NCBI RefSeq assembly: GCF_011752525.1
Contig: NZ_VWXI01000003.1
Location: 248,001-312,000 of the forward strand
Length of the DNA stretch: 64,000 bases
Direction: 5' to 3'
Source of the DNA: Pantoea sp. Cy-639
Lineage (GTDB): Bacteria > Pseudomonadota > Gammaproteobacteria > Pseudomonadales > Pseudomonadaceae
Below, piece after piece: positions 11,113 through 20,414 of this stretch (the first letter of the stretch is position 1; every line of letters begins with the position of its first letter). The position numbers and the translations under genes were made by a program. Under the pieces are notes generated by a model. It worked only from the letters and a program-made list of their open reading frames with translations. It ran no database searches and was not told the origin of the DNA.

Positions 11113-12615
11113 ATGACGTTACCCACACGATCTTCGCGATCCACCTTCCACAAGACGCACCCCGAGCTGATCCTCAACCTGGGCAGCTGCCTCGCCGTGC
11201 TCGCGATAGTGGCCATCGTCAGCTACCTGCTCGGCCGTGAGCGCGACAGCGTCGAACAGTCGGCCATGCGCTCATCCAGCAACATCGTGCAATTGATCGA
11301 AAGCGACATCCTGCGCAACGTCGAGCTCTACGACCAGTCGCTCAAGGGCCTGATCTGGGCCGTGCAGCACCCTGAACTGCTCAACGTGCCGGCCAAGCTG
11401 CGCCAGCAGATCCTGTTCAACCAGGCCTTCTCCGCCCCGGTGCGCGGCGACATTCTCTGGCTCGATGCCAACGGCGATGTGCGTGGCGACTCCACCAGCG
11501 TGGTGCCACGCCAGGCCAATTTCGCCGACACCGTGCCCTTCCAGCGCCATCGCGACGAGCCCGGCCTGGGTCTGCTGATCAGCCCACCGTTCAAGGCTCG
11601 GCTGGGCAGCCTCGACTGGTGCATCAGCTTCAGCCGGCGCATCACGGGCCATGAAGGCGAGTTCCAGGGCCTGGCCGCCGGCGCCCTGCGCCTGTCCTAC
11701 TTCAAGCAACTGTTCGAGCGCCTGGACATCGGCCAGGACAGCAGCGTCAACCTGCTCAACACCGACGGCCAACTGCTGGCCCGTCAGCCTGCCCGTGCGC
11801 AGGATCCGCCGATCGGTACCCGCTACAGCGAACGCCCCAACTTCCAGCGCATCCTCCGCGAGCGCAACGGCAGCTTCACCGCCCAGTCCAGCGCACACGC
11901 CGGCCAGCGCATGTACACCTTCGCCCGGGTCGCCGACCTGCCGTTGATCGTGCTGGTGGTGCACTCGTCCGACGAAGTGTTCCAGTCCTGGCGTCGTACG
12001 GCGATCCTGGTCAGCGGCGCCACCGGCGTGCTGTGCATTGGCATCCTCTGGCTGACCCTGCTGCTGGGCCGCGAGCTGCGCCGCCGGCATGACGCCGAAC
12101 AGGGCCTGGCGACCCTGGCCGCCACCGACAGCCTCACCGGCCTGGCCAACCGCCGTCGCCTGGACCAGGTGCTGCGCCAGGAATGGGCGCGCGCGCAGCG
12201 CAACCGCAAGCCGCTGGCGGTACTGATGATCGATGTGGATCACTTCAAGGTGTTCAACCAGCGTCATGGGCACGCCGGAGGCGACCATGTGCTGCGCGAG
12301 GTCGCCACCACCATCGAACGGTGCATCCGCCGCCCTGCAGACCTGGCGGCGCGCTATGGCGGCGAAGAGTTCCAGGTGGTACTGCCGGAGACCGAACGGG
12401 CCGGTGCCCTGCTGTTGGCCGAGCGTATTCGCGCCAGCGTCGAGGCGATGCCACCGTTTGCCGACGATGAGCGTGCGGTGACGGTGAGTATCGGTATCGG
12501 CCTGCACGCACCCGGCGCCCAACAGGACCTGACCCGCTTGCTGGGCGACGCGGACGAGGCGTTGTACCGGGCCAAGGCCAATGGCCGCAACCGGGTCGAA
12601 GGCCCCCTGGACTGA
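11113..12615 (+). CDS. Membrane diguanylate cyclase with periplasmic Cache sensor
   Basis: Makes cyclic di-GMP from two GTP. 500 aa from the ATG at 11113. TM1 at about residues 18-40, a double-Cache-like periplasmic domain (about 41-295, with SLDWCISFSRRI and TFARVADLPLIVLV strands), TM2 at about 305-327, then a GGDEF domain. The active-site motif is GGEEF at residues 416-420, so the enzyme should be catalytically competent. An inhibitory I-site RPAD (407-410) sits at the canonical spacing, predicting product inhibition. The 278 bp between the RNA leader and this gene hold no gene that I can support. Confidence 0.92.
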   Translation: MTLPTRSSRSTFHKTHPELILNLGSCLAVLAIVAIVSYLLGRERDSVEQSAMRSSSNIVQLIESDILRNVELYDQSLKGLIWAVQHPELLNVPAKLRQQILFNQAFSAPVRGDILWLDANGDVRGDSTSVVPRQANFADTVPFQRHRDEPGLGLLISPPFKARLGSLDWCISFSRRITGHEGEFQGLAAGALRLSYFKQLFERLDIGQDSSVNLLNTDGQLLARQPARAQDPPIGTRYSERPNFQRILRERNGSFTAQSSAHAGQRMYTFARVADLPLIVLVVHSSDEVFQSWRRTAILVSGATGVLCIGILWLTLLLGRELRRRHDAEQGLATLAATDSLTGLANRRRLDQVLRQEWARAQRNRKPLAVLMIDVDHFKVFNQRHGHAGGDHVLREVATTIERCIRRPADLAARYGGEEFQVVLPETERAGALLLAERIRASVEAMPPFADDERAVTVSIGIGLHAPGAQQDLTRLLGDADEALYRAKANGRNRVEGPLD

Positions 12616-12624
12616 CTGCGTGAA

Positions 12625-12657
12625 GACGCATTCGCCGGCTTGGCCGGCAAATGCGTC
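12625..12657. terminator. Hairpin between convergent genes
   Basis: GACGCATT-C-GCCGGC / GCCGGC-AA-ATGCGTC, a 13-14-bp interrupted stem between the convergent cyclase and PA2169-like genes. It has no T-run, so a bidirectional terminator or REP-like role is inferred. Confidence 0.55.
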
Positions 12658-12665
12658 GACAAGGT

Positions 12666-13142
12666 TCAGGCCCGCGCGCGCGCCGCGTTGCGCAACGCCT
12701 TGACCTGGTCATGGTTGCGCTGCACGCCTTGCAGTTGCTTCTCCACCAGCGCGTAGGTCTGGTCACTGGCACTGCGGCCCAGCTTGACCAGCTTCTCGCG
12801 GCCGTCCTTGTAGGCCTTCAGCGCATGGTCCTCGCCACGCTCGACCTCGTTGAGCACCGCGGTCTCGTCCTTGCCGGTGACCATCGACTTGAGGTTGACC
12901 CAGCCGCGGTGCAGGTCGCCACTGATGCTGGTACCGGTCTCGGGATCGCCGCCCAGGCGCCGCACTTCGTTCTGCAACTCGGCCGCGGCCGTGGCGCATT
13001 CGCCGGCGCGCTGGACGAAGAAGGCCTTCAGCTCAGGGTTCTTCACATCCTCGGCGGATGCCTTGAAGCCCTTTTCACCATCCTTGCTGTACTCGATCAG
13101 ATCGTTGAGCACTTCGATCGTGTCTTTGTTGGGATTACTCAT
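12666..13142 (-). CDS. PA2169-like four-helix-bundle protein (DUF2383)
   Basis: 158 aa, predicted all-helical, of the PA2169/DUF2383 family (ferritin-like helical bundle, function unknown). Typical blocks are TIEVLNDLIEYSKDGEKGF, a central NPELKAFFVQRA helix and GEDHALKAYKDG. Start at 13142 because AAGGAG lies nine bases upstream; in-frame upstream codons lack a site. Lys/Arg- and Ala-rich, no signal peptide, so cytoplasmic. Proteins of this type are often stress- or stationary-phase-induced, which is background knowledge rather than something the sequence shows. Confidence 0.88.
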   Translation of the reverse strand: MSNPNKDTIEVLNDLIEYSKDGEKGFKASAEDVKNPELKAFFVQRAGECATAAAELQNEVRRLGGDPETGTSISGDLHRGWVNLKSMVTGKDETAVLNEVERGEDHALKAYKDGREKLVKLGRSASDQTYALVEKQLQGVQRNHDQVKALRNAARARA

Positions 13143-13344
13143 GGCAACAACTCCTTGGCAGGTGATAGTCGCTTCTACCGGAGCAGGCTTCATGCCAGTT
13201 CGCGACTCTAAAAAATCACTTTAAAAACATGAAGTTATGAAATGAATAAGTATCCCGGGAATAGGCGTTCTGCATGATTGGCGCTTGGGTCGTCGTGCAG
13301 TTTGCAGTATGGTCCGCGCATCCCCCGCCACAGGCCGCCGACCG

Positions 13345-13566
13345 ATGAAGCCCGAATCCCTGCAACTGCTAGTCACCCGCACCATGCCCTTCGGCAAGTA
13401 CCAGGGGCGGGTCATCGCCGACCTGCCCGGCGACTACCTGGCATGGTTCGCGCGCAAGGGTTTTCCACCCGGAGAGTTGGGCGGCTTGCTGGCGTTGATG
13501 CACGAGATCGACCACAACGGGCTGGGCGACTTGTTGAAGCCGCTGCGCAGCAGGCCCCGAGGCTAA
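13345..13566 (+). CDS. DUF3820 family protein
   Basis: 73 aa. The motif TMPFGKYQGRVIADLPGDYL followed by WFARKGFPPGELGGLL is the DUF3820 signature. The ATG at 13345 (MKPESLQ) begins at the usual distance before that motif, although no good Shine-Dalgarno is visible. Function unknown. It is divergent from the PA2169-like gene and convergent with fruA. Confidence 0.85.
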   Translation: MKPESLQLLVTRTMPFGKYQGRVIADLPGDYLAWFARKGFPPGELGGLLALMHEIDHNGLGDLLKPLRSRPRG

Positions 13567-13596
13567 GGGGCGCGTTGGCTTGCCCCGCGACAGGGT

Positions 13597-15324
13597 CTAG
13601 CCCTTGGCCGGCGCCACTACCAGCTCGGCCTGCTCGCCCTTCTTGATCAGCGCGTACACCACCGCCGTCACCAGGCTTCCAGCAACGATCGCCAGCAGGT
13701 ACGCCAGCGCATGGTTGATCGCATTGGGGATCAGCAGCACGAACAGCCCACCGTGGGGCGCCATCAGCTTGCAGCCGAAGTACATCGACAGCGCACCGGT
13801 CAGCGCGCCGCCGGCGATACTGGCCGGAATCACCCGCAACGGGTCCTTGGCGGCGAACGGGATCGCCCCTTCGGAGATGAAGCACAGGCCCAGCGCCAGC
13901 GCCGCCTTGCCCGCCTCACGCTCGCTCTGGGCGAACTTGCGCCGGGCCAGGAAGGTGGCCAGGCCCAGGCCGATCGGCGGCACCATGCCGGCGGCCATGG
14001 TCGCCGCCATCGGGGCGTAGCTCGACGAGGCCAGCAGTCCCACCGAGAACGCATAGGCGGCCTTGTTGATCGGCCCACCGAGGTCGACGCACATCATCCC
14101 GCCGAGCAGCAGCCCGAGCAGGATCGCGTTGGTGGTGCCCATGCTGTCGAGAAAGTGCGTGAGACCTTCGAGCATCGCCGCCACCGGCTGGCCGACCACG
14201 TAGATCATCACCAGGCCGGTGAACAGGCTGGCCAGCAGCGGAATGATCAGGATCGGCTTGAGCGCTTCCAGGCTGCTCGGCAGACGCACCCAACGGGCGA
14301 TGGCCTTGGCACTGTAGCCGGCCAGAAAACCCGCGACGATGCCGCCGATGAAACCCGCGCCCAGGGTGCTGGCGAGCAGGCCGCCGATCATCCCTGGCGC
14401 CAGGCCAGGGCGGTCGGCGATGGACCAGGCGATGTAGCCGGCCAGCAACGGCACCATCAGCTTGAACGCCGCCTCGCCGCCGATCTGCATCAATGCCGCG
14501 GGCAACGTGCCCGCCTCTTTGTAGGCCTCGATGCCGAACACGAACGACAAGGCGATCAGCAGGCCACCGGCGACCACCATCGGCAGCATGAACGACACGC
14601 CGGTCAGCAGGTGCTTGTAGACTCCGGCGTGCTCGGTTTTCTGCGTCATGCCGGCAGCATCGCCGGCACTTTCCACCTTGGCCTCGGCCAGCGCCTTGTC
14701 CAGGGTGGCGCGGGCCTGCTTGAGGGCGATGCCGGTGCCACAGCGGTAGATGCGCTTGCCGGCGAAGCGCGCGGCGGGCACTTCGATGTCGGCGGCCAGC
14801 AGTACCACGTCGGCCTCGGCGATGGCTTCGGCAGGCAACGGGTTGCGCGCGCCGACCGAGCCCTGGGTTTCCACGGTGAACTGGTAACCCAGGGCCAGGG
14901 CAGCCTGCTGCAGCGCCTCGGCGGCCATGAAGGTGTGAGCCACGCCGGTCGGACAGGCCGTGACCGCGACGATCTTCACCGCGCCGTTGAGGGCGTCAGG
15001 CATTGGGCTGGCGTGCTGCACCGCGGCAGCGGCGGCGGCCTGGTCGAGGAAACTGTCGCGGTCGGCCAGGGCCTGGGCCGGCGTGCTCTGGTACAACCGC
15101 TTGCCAGCGAAGCGCGTCAGGTCCACCGGGCCGGTGCTGACCACCAGCACCCAGTCGGCCTCGGCGATCTGCGCGGCGCTCAGGCGCCCTTCGGGTTGCC
15201 CGGCGTCCTGTACCTCGACACAGGTGTTCCAGCCACGGCGCTGGGCCGTGGCTGCCAGCAGGCGCGCGCTGAGCACGCTGGACACCTGGCCGTTGGGGCA
15301 GGCGGTGACAATCGCAATGTTCAT
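13597..15324 (-). CDS. fruA: PTS fructose-specific EIIB'BC permease
   Basis: Inner-membrane component that imports fructose and phosphorylates it at C1. 575 aa. Two IIB modules lie at the N-terminus: a degenerate/duplicate IIB' with TACPNG (Cys9) and a second with TACPTGVAHTF (phospho-accepting Cys124). The IIC membrane domain (about 230-570) has about nine hydrophobic segments and DLGGPINKAAY. Its ATG (15322-15324) overlaps the fruK TGA, and AGAGGG precedes it. Last gene of fruBKA, controlled by Cra. Confidence 0.96.
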   Translation of the reverse strand: MNIAIVTACPNGQVSSVLSARLLAATAQRRGWNTCVEVQDAGQPEGRLSAAQIAEADWVLVVSTGPVDLTRFAGKRLYQSTPAQALADRDSFLDQAAAAAAVQHASPMPDALNGAVKIVAVTACPTGVAHTFMAAEALQQAALALGYQFTVETQGSVGARNPLPAEAIAEADVVLLAADIEVPAARFAGKRIYRCGTGIALKQARATLDKALAEAKVESAGDAAGMTQKTEHAGVYKHLLTGVSFMLPMVVAGGLLIALSFVFGIEAYKEAGTLPAALMQIGGEAAFKLMVPLLAGYIAWSIADRPGLAPGMIGGLLASTLGAGFIGGIVAGFLAGYSAKAIARWVRLPSSLEALKPILIIPLLASLFTGLVMIYVVGQPVAAMLEGLTHFLDSMGTTNAILLGLLLGGMMCVDLGGPINKAAYAFSVGLLASSSYAPMAATMAAGMVPPIGLGLATFLARRKFAQSEREAGKAALALGLCFISEGAIPFAAKDPLRVIPASIAGGALTGALSMYFGCKLMAPHGGLFVLLIPNAINHALAYLLAIVAGSLVTAVVYALIKKGEQAELVVAPAKG

Positions 15325-16268
15325 CGGCAACCCTCTTGTTGTTCTGTCAGTTGCACGCCGGCTTCGAGCCGCGCCAATTGCTCACGGTCGTGAATGCCGA
15401 AGCCGACCTGGGTGACCGCCTGGGCGGCAATGGCCGTGGCACGACGCAAGGTGACGGCGGGCGCCTCCTCCAGCAGCAGGCCATGGACCATGCCCGCCAG
15501 CAGTGAATCACCGGCGCCGACAGTGCTGGCGATGCGCACTCGCGGCGGCAGGGCGTGCAGTGCCAGAGCGCGGGTGAACCAGCTCACGCCGTGCTCGCCC
15601 TGGGACACCACCACATGGCCGACGCCATTGGCCAGCAGCTGGCTGGCGGCCCGGCGTTGCCCGGCGGCGTCAGCCACCGGCAGCCCGAGCGCCTCGCCAA
15701 GCTCGTCGGTATTCGGCTTGACCAGCCAGGGCGCAGCCATGAGCCCTGCGCGCAGGGCTTCGCCGCTGGTATCCAGGGCGACCTTCAGGCCCTGGGCCCG
15801 GAGCCTGTCCAGCAGCGCGCGCAACCAGTCGGGGTGGATCCCGCGGGGCAGGCTGCCAGCCACCACCACGGCGTCATGCCCTGGCGCCACCTGCTCCAGG
15901 CGCTGCAACAATGCCTCCTGCGCCAGCTCGTCGACTTGCGGCCCCTGGCCGTTGATATCGGTGACGCGCCCGTCGGCCTCGACCAGCTTGAGATTGCTGC
16001 GGGTCTCGCCGGGCACGCGCACGAAGCAGTCGGCAAAGCCACGCTGGGCAATCAGTGCCTCGAACGGTTGCAGGTTGTCCTGGCCGAGGAAGCCGCCGAC
16101 GGTGACCTCGTGGCCAAGGTCGGCCAGCACCTGGGCGACATTCAGCCCCTTGCCGGCGGCATGGCTGTGCTGGGCCTGGGCACGGTTGACGGTGCCCGCG
16201 CGCAGGCGCTCGAGGCTGACGGTGATGTCCAGCGCCGGATTGAGGGTGAGGGTGAGGATCTTGGCCAT
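15321..16268 (-). CDS. fruK: 1-phosphofructokinase
   Basis: Phosphorylates fructose 1-phosphate to fructose 1,6-bisphosphate. 315 aa, PfkB/ribokinase fold. The N-terminal ILTLTLNPALDITV and the C-terminal STVGAGDSLLAGMV (anion hole and catalytic Asp in GAGD) are diagnostic. It starts one base after the fruB stop and overlaps fruA by ATGA. Its substrate, fructose 1-phosphate, is also the Cra inducer in P. putida, so FruK activity should shut off induction. Confidence 0.96.
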   Translation of the reverse strand: MAKILTLTLNPALDITVSLERLRAGTVNRAQAQHSHAAGKGLNVAQVLADLGHEVTVGGFLGQDNLQPFEALIAQRGFADCFVRVPGETRSNLKLVEADGRVTDINGQGPQVDELAQEALLQRLEQVAPGHDAVVVAGSLPRGIHPDWLRALLDRLRAQGLKVALDTSGEALRAGLMAAPWLVKPNTDELGEALGLPVADAAGQRRAASQLLANGVGHVVVSQGEHGVSWFTRALALHALPPRVRIASTVGAGDSLLAGMVHGLLLEEAPAVTLRRATAIAAQAVTQVGFGIHDREQLARLEAGVQLTEQQEGCR

Positions 16269-16269
16269 C

Positions 16270-19119
16270 TCAGTAACGCTCCACCAGCGCCCGGACTGCT
16301 TCGGCGCTGTCTTGTTGCAAGGCCTCGCGCGCCAGGGCGCGAGCCGTTGTGTGATCGGCCTGGCGTACCAGTGCCTTGACTTCGGCGACGCTGCGGGCAG
16401 CGACGCTCAGTTCGTCCACCTCCAGGCCCAACAGCACCGCCACCGCCTGCGGGTCGGCCGCCAGCTCGCCGCATACCCCCACCCATTTGCCCTGGGCATG
16501 AGCCGCGCGCACGGTCATGTCGATCAGGTTCAGCACCGCAGGATGCAGACCATCGGCCTGGACCGAGAGGCTCGGGTGGCCGCGGTCGATGGCCAAGGTG
16601 TACTGGGTCAGGTCGTTGGTGCCGATGCTGAAGAAGTCCACCTCGCGGGCCAGTTGCGGCGCCAGCAACGCGGCCGAGGGCACCTCGACCATGATGCCTA
16701 CCTGCAGGTCGGCGACCGGGGTCTCCTGGCATAGGCGCTCGACCATGGCCTTGGCGGCGCGCCATTCATGCATTTGCCCGACCATCGGGAACATGATCCG
16801 CAGCGGTCGGTTGTCGGCGGCGCGCAACAACGCGCGCAACTGGTCTTCCATCACCTGCGGGCGCTGCAGGGTCAGGCGCACGCCGCGCACGCCGAGGAAC
16901 GGGTTCTCTTCCGCGGCGATCGGCCAGTACGGCAGCGGCTTGTCGCCGCCGACATCCAGGGTGCGCACCACCAGTGGCCGCCCGCCGAGGCCGTCGAGCA
17001 CACGCCGGTACTCGGCCTCCTGGGTGGCGACATCGGGCAACTGCGGATGAGCCATGAAGATCAGCTCGGTGCGCAGCAGCCCGACGCCTTCGGCGCCCTG
17101 CTCCACCACCTTGTCGATCCCGGCGCTCTCACCGATGTTGGCGAACACTTCGACGGCGTGGCCGTCACGGGTCACTGCCGGTTCGTGGCGGTTGACCCAG
17201 GCGATCTGCAGGCGCCGCTCGCGAGCATCACGCTCGGCCAGGGCCCGTTGCAGCTCGGCGGCAGGCGGCGCGACCGCGACCCGGCCGCGCTGGCCGTCCA
17301 GCAGCAATGGCGTGCCGTTTTCCAGCAACAGCACAGCCGCGCCGGCGCCGACCACCGCCGGAATGCCCAGGGCACGGGCGACGATGGCGCTGTGGGCAGT
17401 GGCGCCGCCCTGGGCGGTGACGATGCCGGCGACCCGTGCCGGATCCAGGCGAGCCACATCCGAAGGACCGACCTCAGCCATCACCAGCACGTAGGGTTGT
17501 TCAGGCTCGGCGGCATCGTGCACGCCGCACAACTGCGCCAGTACCCGACGGCCGATGTCGCGCAGGTCGGCGGCGCGCTCGGCCAGCAGGGCATCGTGCA
17601 GCGCCTCCTGTTGACGAGCGGCGGCTTCGATCACCGTCATCCAGGCGGCGGCTGCGCTTTCTCCCTGGGCCAGGCGCGCCTCGACATCGTCGCTCAGCGC
17701 TGGGTCGGCGAGCATTTCCTGATGGGTGACGAAGATTTCGCCGATGGCCTTGTCGCTGCGCTGCACCAATGTGGACAGGTCGGCATGCACCTGCTCGATG
17801 GCCTGGCGCAGCTTCAGTCGTTCCTGCGCTGGCGACTCGCCGCGCAGTGGGTAATCGATCTCGCGCTCGACGCGCACATGCGCCGGGCCACTGGCAATGC
17901 CCGGCGACGCCGCGACACCTTGCAGGGCGCTGCCCGACTCCGGCGCCAGCAGCGGCTGCGCCAACGCCTGAACAGGCAGGACCGCCTGGGCCAGCGGCTC
18001 GACCTCCTCACCCAGACCTTGTTCGATGGCGGCCAGCAGCACCGGCAGGGCATCGGCTGCGATCCCTGGTTCGGCGATCAGTTCCAGCGTCTGCCCGCGC
18101 CGCGCGCCAAGGCTCAGCAACTTGCTCAGGCTCTTCATCGACACGGCGGGCTGGGCGCTGTCGAGCAGCCGCAGACGAATCTCGCCTTCGAAGCCCTTGG
18201 CCAACTGGGCCAACACCTTGGCCGGACGCGCATGCAGGCCATGAGGGTTGGCCAGCACCACCCGCACGCTGGGCCAGTCGGCGGGCGCCTCGCCGCCGAG
18301 CACTTCGAGCACGTCGCGGCTGCTGCTGGCCCGGTAGAGGCTCTGCCCCCGGCCTTCGATCAGCACTTCGCACAAGCGCTCGAGCAACGCCTGGTGGGCG
18401 GCACCGAGGCTGGCCAGGCAGAACAGCCCGTTGAGGGGCTGGTCACGGTAGCGCAAGGCCGTCTGTGGAGTGAGGAACGCCAACCCAGGCTGGCGCACCT
18501 GGCGCTCGCTGTGCAGCCACCACAGGCCGTCGCCCAGCGGCAGTGGCTCGGCCTCTTGCAGCACGGCGGCGAAACCGTTGTCGACACAACCGGCACGCTG
18601 CAGCAGGCGCGCGCCGCGCCAGGCAAGCTCGTCGAAGTCTTCCGCCACCAGATTCAGCGCCACCAGTTGCGCGTCCAGGGCCAACGCCTGGGGCGCCCCT
18701 TGCAGCAGCTTGAGCAGCGCCTCGGCAGAGCTCGCCCGGCGCAGGGCCTCGGCCAGGTCGGTCTCGCCGAGGGCGCGGGTGAGCAGTTGCAGCAGGCGCA
18801 GGTGCTCGTCGGAGCGGGCCGCGATGGCGATGGCCAGGTAGACGATCTGGCCGTCGCCCCAGTCCACCCCCTCGGGGAACTGCATCAACCGTACGCCGGT
18901 GGCGAACACCTGGTCGCGGGTCTGCGGCGTGCCATGGGGGATGGCGATGCCCTGGCCGAGGAAGGTCGAGCCTTGCGCCTCGCGGGCGCGCAGGCCCTCC
19001 AGGTAGCCAGCGGCCACCAGGCCATCGGCGACCAGTCGATCGGCCAGCAACGCCAGCGCCTCATCCTTGTCGGCGGCGCGCTGGCCCATGGCAATCTGCT
19101 CCACGGCGAGCTCGAGCAT
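16270..19119 (-). CDS. fruB: PTS fructose multiphosphoryl transfer protein (EIIA-HPr-EI)
   Basis: Soluble phosphoryl-transfer protein fusing three PTS modules, 949 aa: fructose EIIA (about 1-145, His62 in GIAIPHGTPQ), HPr (about 285-370, NPHGLHARPAK, His296) and Enzyme I (about 400-949, GGATAHSAIVARALG with His576, and VGVCGELAADP near the C-terminus). It takes phosphate from PEP and delivers it to FruA. Start at 19119 because AAGGAGAGG lies directly upstream; longer in-frame starts lack a site. First gene of the operon. No separate EI/HPr genes are needed for the sugar PTS in these bacteria. Confidence 0.96.
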   Translation of the reverse strand: MLELAVEQIAMGQRAADKDEALALLADRLVADGLVAAGYLEGLRAREAQGSTFLGQGIAIPHGTPQTRDQVFATGVRLMQFPEGVDWGDGQIVYLAIAIAARSDEHLRLLQLLTRALGETDLAEALRRASSAEALLKLLQGAPQALALDAQLVALNLVAEDFDELAWRGARLLQRAGCVDNGFAAVLQEAEPLPLGDGLWWLHSERQVRQPGLAFLTPQTALRYRDQPLNGLFCLASLGAAHQALLERLCEVLIEGRGQSLYRASSSRDVLEVLGGEAPADWPSVRVVLANPHGLHARPAKVLAQLAKGFEGEIRLRLLDSAQPAVSMKSLSKLLSLGARRGQTLELIAEPGIAADALPVLLAAIEQGLGEEVEPLAQAVLPVQALAQPLLAPESGSALQGVAASPGIASGPAHVRVEREIDYPLRGESPAQERLKLRQAIEQVHADLSTLVQRSDKAIGEIFVTHQEMLADPALSDDVEARLAQGESAAAAWMTVIEAAARQQEALHDALLAERAADLRDIGRRVLAQLCGVHDAAEPEQPYVLVMAEVGPSDVARLDPARVAGIVTAQGGATAHSAIVARALGIPAVVGAGAAVLLLENGTPLLLDGQRGRVAVAPPAAELQRALAERDARERRLQIAWVNRHEPAVTRDGHAVEVFANIGESAGIDKVVEQGAEGVGLLRTELIFMAHPQLPDVATQEAEYRRVLDGLGGRPLVVRTLDVGGDKPLPYWPIAAEENPFLGVRGVRLTLQRPQVMEDQLRALLRAADNRPLRIMFPMVGQMHEWRAAKAMVERLCQETPVADLQVGIMVEVPSAALLAPQLAREVDFFSIGTNDLTQYTLAIDRGHPSLSVQADGLHPAVLNLIDMTVRAAHAQGKWVGVCGELAADPQAVAVLLGLEVDELSVAARSVAEVKALVRQADHTTARALAREALQQDSAEAVRALVERY

Positions 19120-19187
19120 GACCCTCTCCTTTTGCGACGCCCATGCAGGGCGCCGAGGTATTGTTGTGGAATTCATCGGCAAATGTC

Positions 19188-19202
19188 GTTCAAACGTTGA
19201 GC
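19188..19202. promoter_or_regulatory. Cra (FruR) operator, fruB-proximal
   Basis: GTTCAAACGTTGAGC (reverse complement GCTCAACGTTTGAAC) matches the Cra pattern around an ACGTTT/AAACGT core. It is about 70 bp upstream of the fruB start, suited to repress fruBKA. Confidence 0.65.
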
Positions 19203-19245
19203 ATCACGGGCGATTTCTGGAATGACGGGCAGGAAATCGCCTGCT

Positions 19246-19261
19246 GCTGAAACGTTTAATC
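19246..19261. promoter_or_regulatory. Cra (FruR) operator, second site
   Basis: GCTGAAACGTTTAATC closely matches the known enterobacterial/Pseudomonas Cra consensus (GCTGAAnCGnTTnA). It lies 44 bp from the first site in the 297-bp divergent fruB-cra region, so one tetramer could span both. Confidence 0.75.
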
Positions 19262-19416
19262 TGACCAAGTGGCCACGTTACTCGATAATCTTCCGACGAA
19301 AAAGCCCCATCCTGTCGGACAATTGCGACAATGGTCGTCTGCGCGCGGGCCTGCCGATAGGTGAAACTACCCGGTCAAGCCACGCAGCCAGCCCCGGAAA
19401 TAACAAGGAAAATTCG

Positions 19417-20412
19417 GTGAAACTCAGCGATATCGCCCGTCTGGCCGGTGTGTCCGTGACCACCGCCAGCTACGTCATCAATGGCAAGGCCGAACAGCAG
19501 CGCATCAGCAGCAGCACCGTCGAGCGCGTGCGCGCGGTGGTCGAGGAGCACGGCTTCACGCCCAACCCCCAGGCTGCCGGCCTGCGCAGCCGCCACACCC
19601 GCACACTGGGCTTCATTCTCCCGGATCTGGAGAACCCCAGCTACGCCCGCATCGCCAAGCAGCTGGAACAGGGCGCCCGCGCCCGTGGCTACCAGTTGCT
19701 GATCGCCAGCAGCGACGACCAGCCCGACAGCGAACGCCAACTGCAGCAACTGTTCCGCGCCCGTCGCTGCGATGCGCTGTTCGTCGCCAGCTGCCTGCCA
19801 CCGGAAGACGACAGCTACCGCGTGCTGCAAGCCAAGGGCCTGCCAGTGATAGCCATCGACCGCCGCCTGGACCCGACGCACTTCTGCTCGGTGATCAGCG
19901 ACGACCGCGACGCCAGTCGCCAGCTCGCCCAGAGCCTGCTCAAGACCCAGCCGCGCAGCATCGCCCTGATCGGCGCGCGCCCCGAACTGTCGGTGAGCCA
20001 GGCCCGCCTCGGCGGCTTCGACGAGGCGCTGCAGGCGTTCGGCGGCGACGTGCGCCGCTACCAGGGCGAAGCGTTCAGCCGTGCATGTGGCCAACGCCTG
20101 ATGCAGCAACTGATCGACGAGCTCGGCGGCCTGCCGGATGCCCTGGTGACGACCTCCTACGTGTTGCTGCAAGGCGTGTTCGACACCCTGCAGACGCGCC
20201 CGGAAGATTCGCGCCAACTGCAACTGGGCACCTTCGGCGACAACCAGTTGCTCGACTTCCTGCCGCTGCCGGTCAACGCCATGGCCCAGCAGCACGGCCT
20301 GATCGCCGCCACCGCGCTGGAACTGGCCCTGGCCGCGATCGAGGAGAAACGCTACCAACCCGGCGTACACGCCATCGGCCGGACCTTCAAGCAACGGATC
20401 GACAAGGCCTGA
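19417..20412 (+). CDS. cra: Catabolite repressor/activator Cra (FruR), LacI family
   Basis: DNA-binding regulator responding to fructose 1-phosphate. 331 aa, close to E. coli Cra (334). Start is GTG at 19417 with AAGGAA six bases before; the HTH MKLSDIARLAGVSVTTASYV then begins at residue 1 as in the family. The hinge follows at about 45-58 and the periplasmic-binding-like effector domain at about 60-325 (LGFILPDLENPSYARIAKQLE). Divergent from the fruBKA operon it controls, with both operators in between. The adjacent tatD follows by two bases. Confidence 0.95.
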   Translation: MKLSDIARLAGVSVTTASYVINGKAEQQRISSSTVERVRAVVEEHGFTPNPQAAGLRSRHTRTLGFILPDLENPSYARIAKQLEQGARARGYQLLIASSDDQPDSERQLQQLFRARRCDALFVASCLPPEDDSYRVLQAKGLPVIAIDRRLDPTHFCSVISDDRDASRQLAQSLLKTQPRSIALIGARPELSVSQARLGGFDEALQAFGGDVRRYQGEAFSRACGQRLMQQLIDELGGLPDALVTTSYVLLQGVFDTLQTRPEDSRQLQLGTFGDNQLLDFLPLPVNAMAQQHGLIAATALELALAAIEEKRYQPGVHAIGRTFKQRIDKA

Positions 20413-20414
20413 AC

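Noticed and set aside
16768..19200. Very long plus-strand open frame opposite fruB
   Set aside because: Antisense shadow of fruB, whose three PTS domains are unambiguous.
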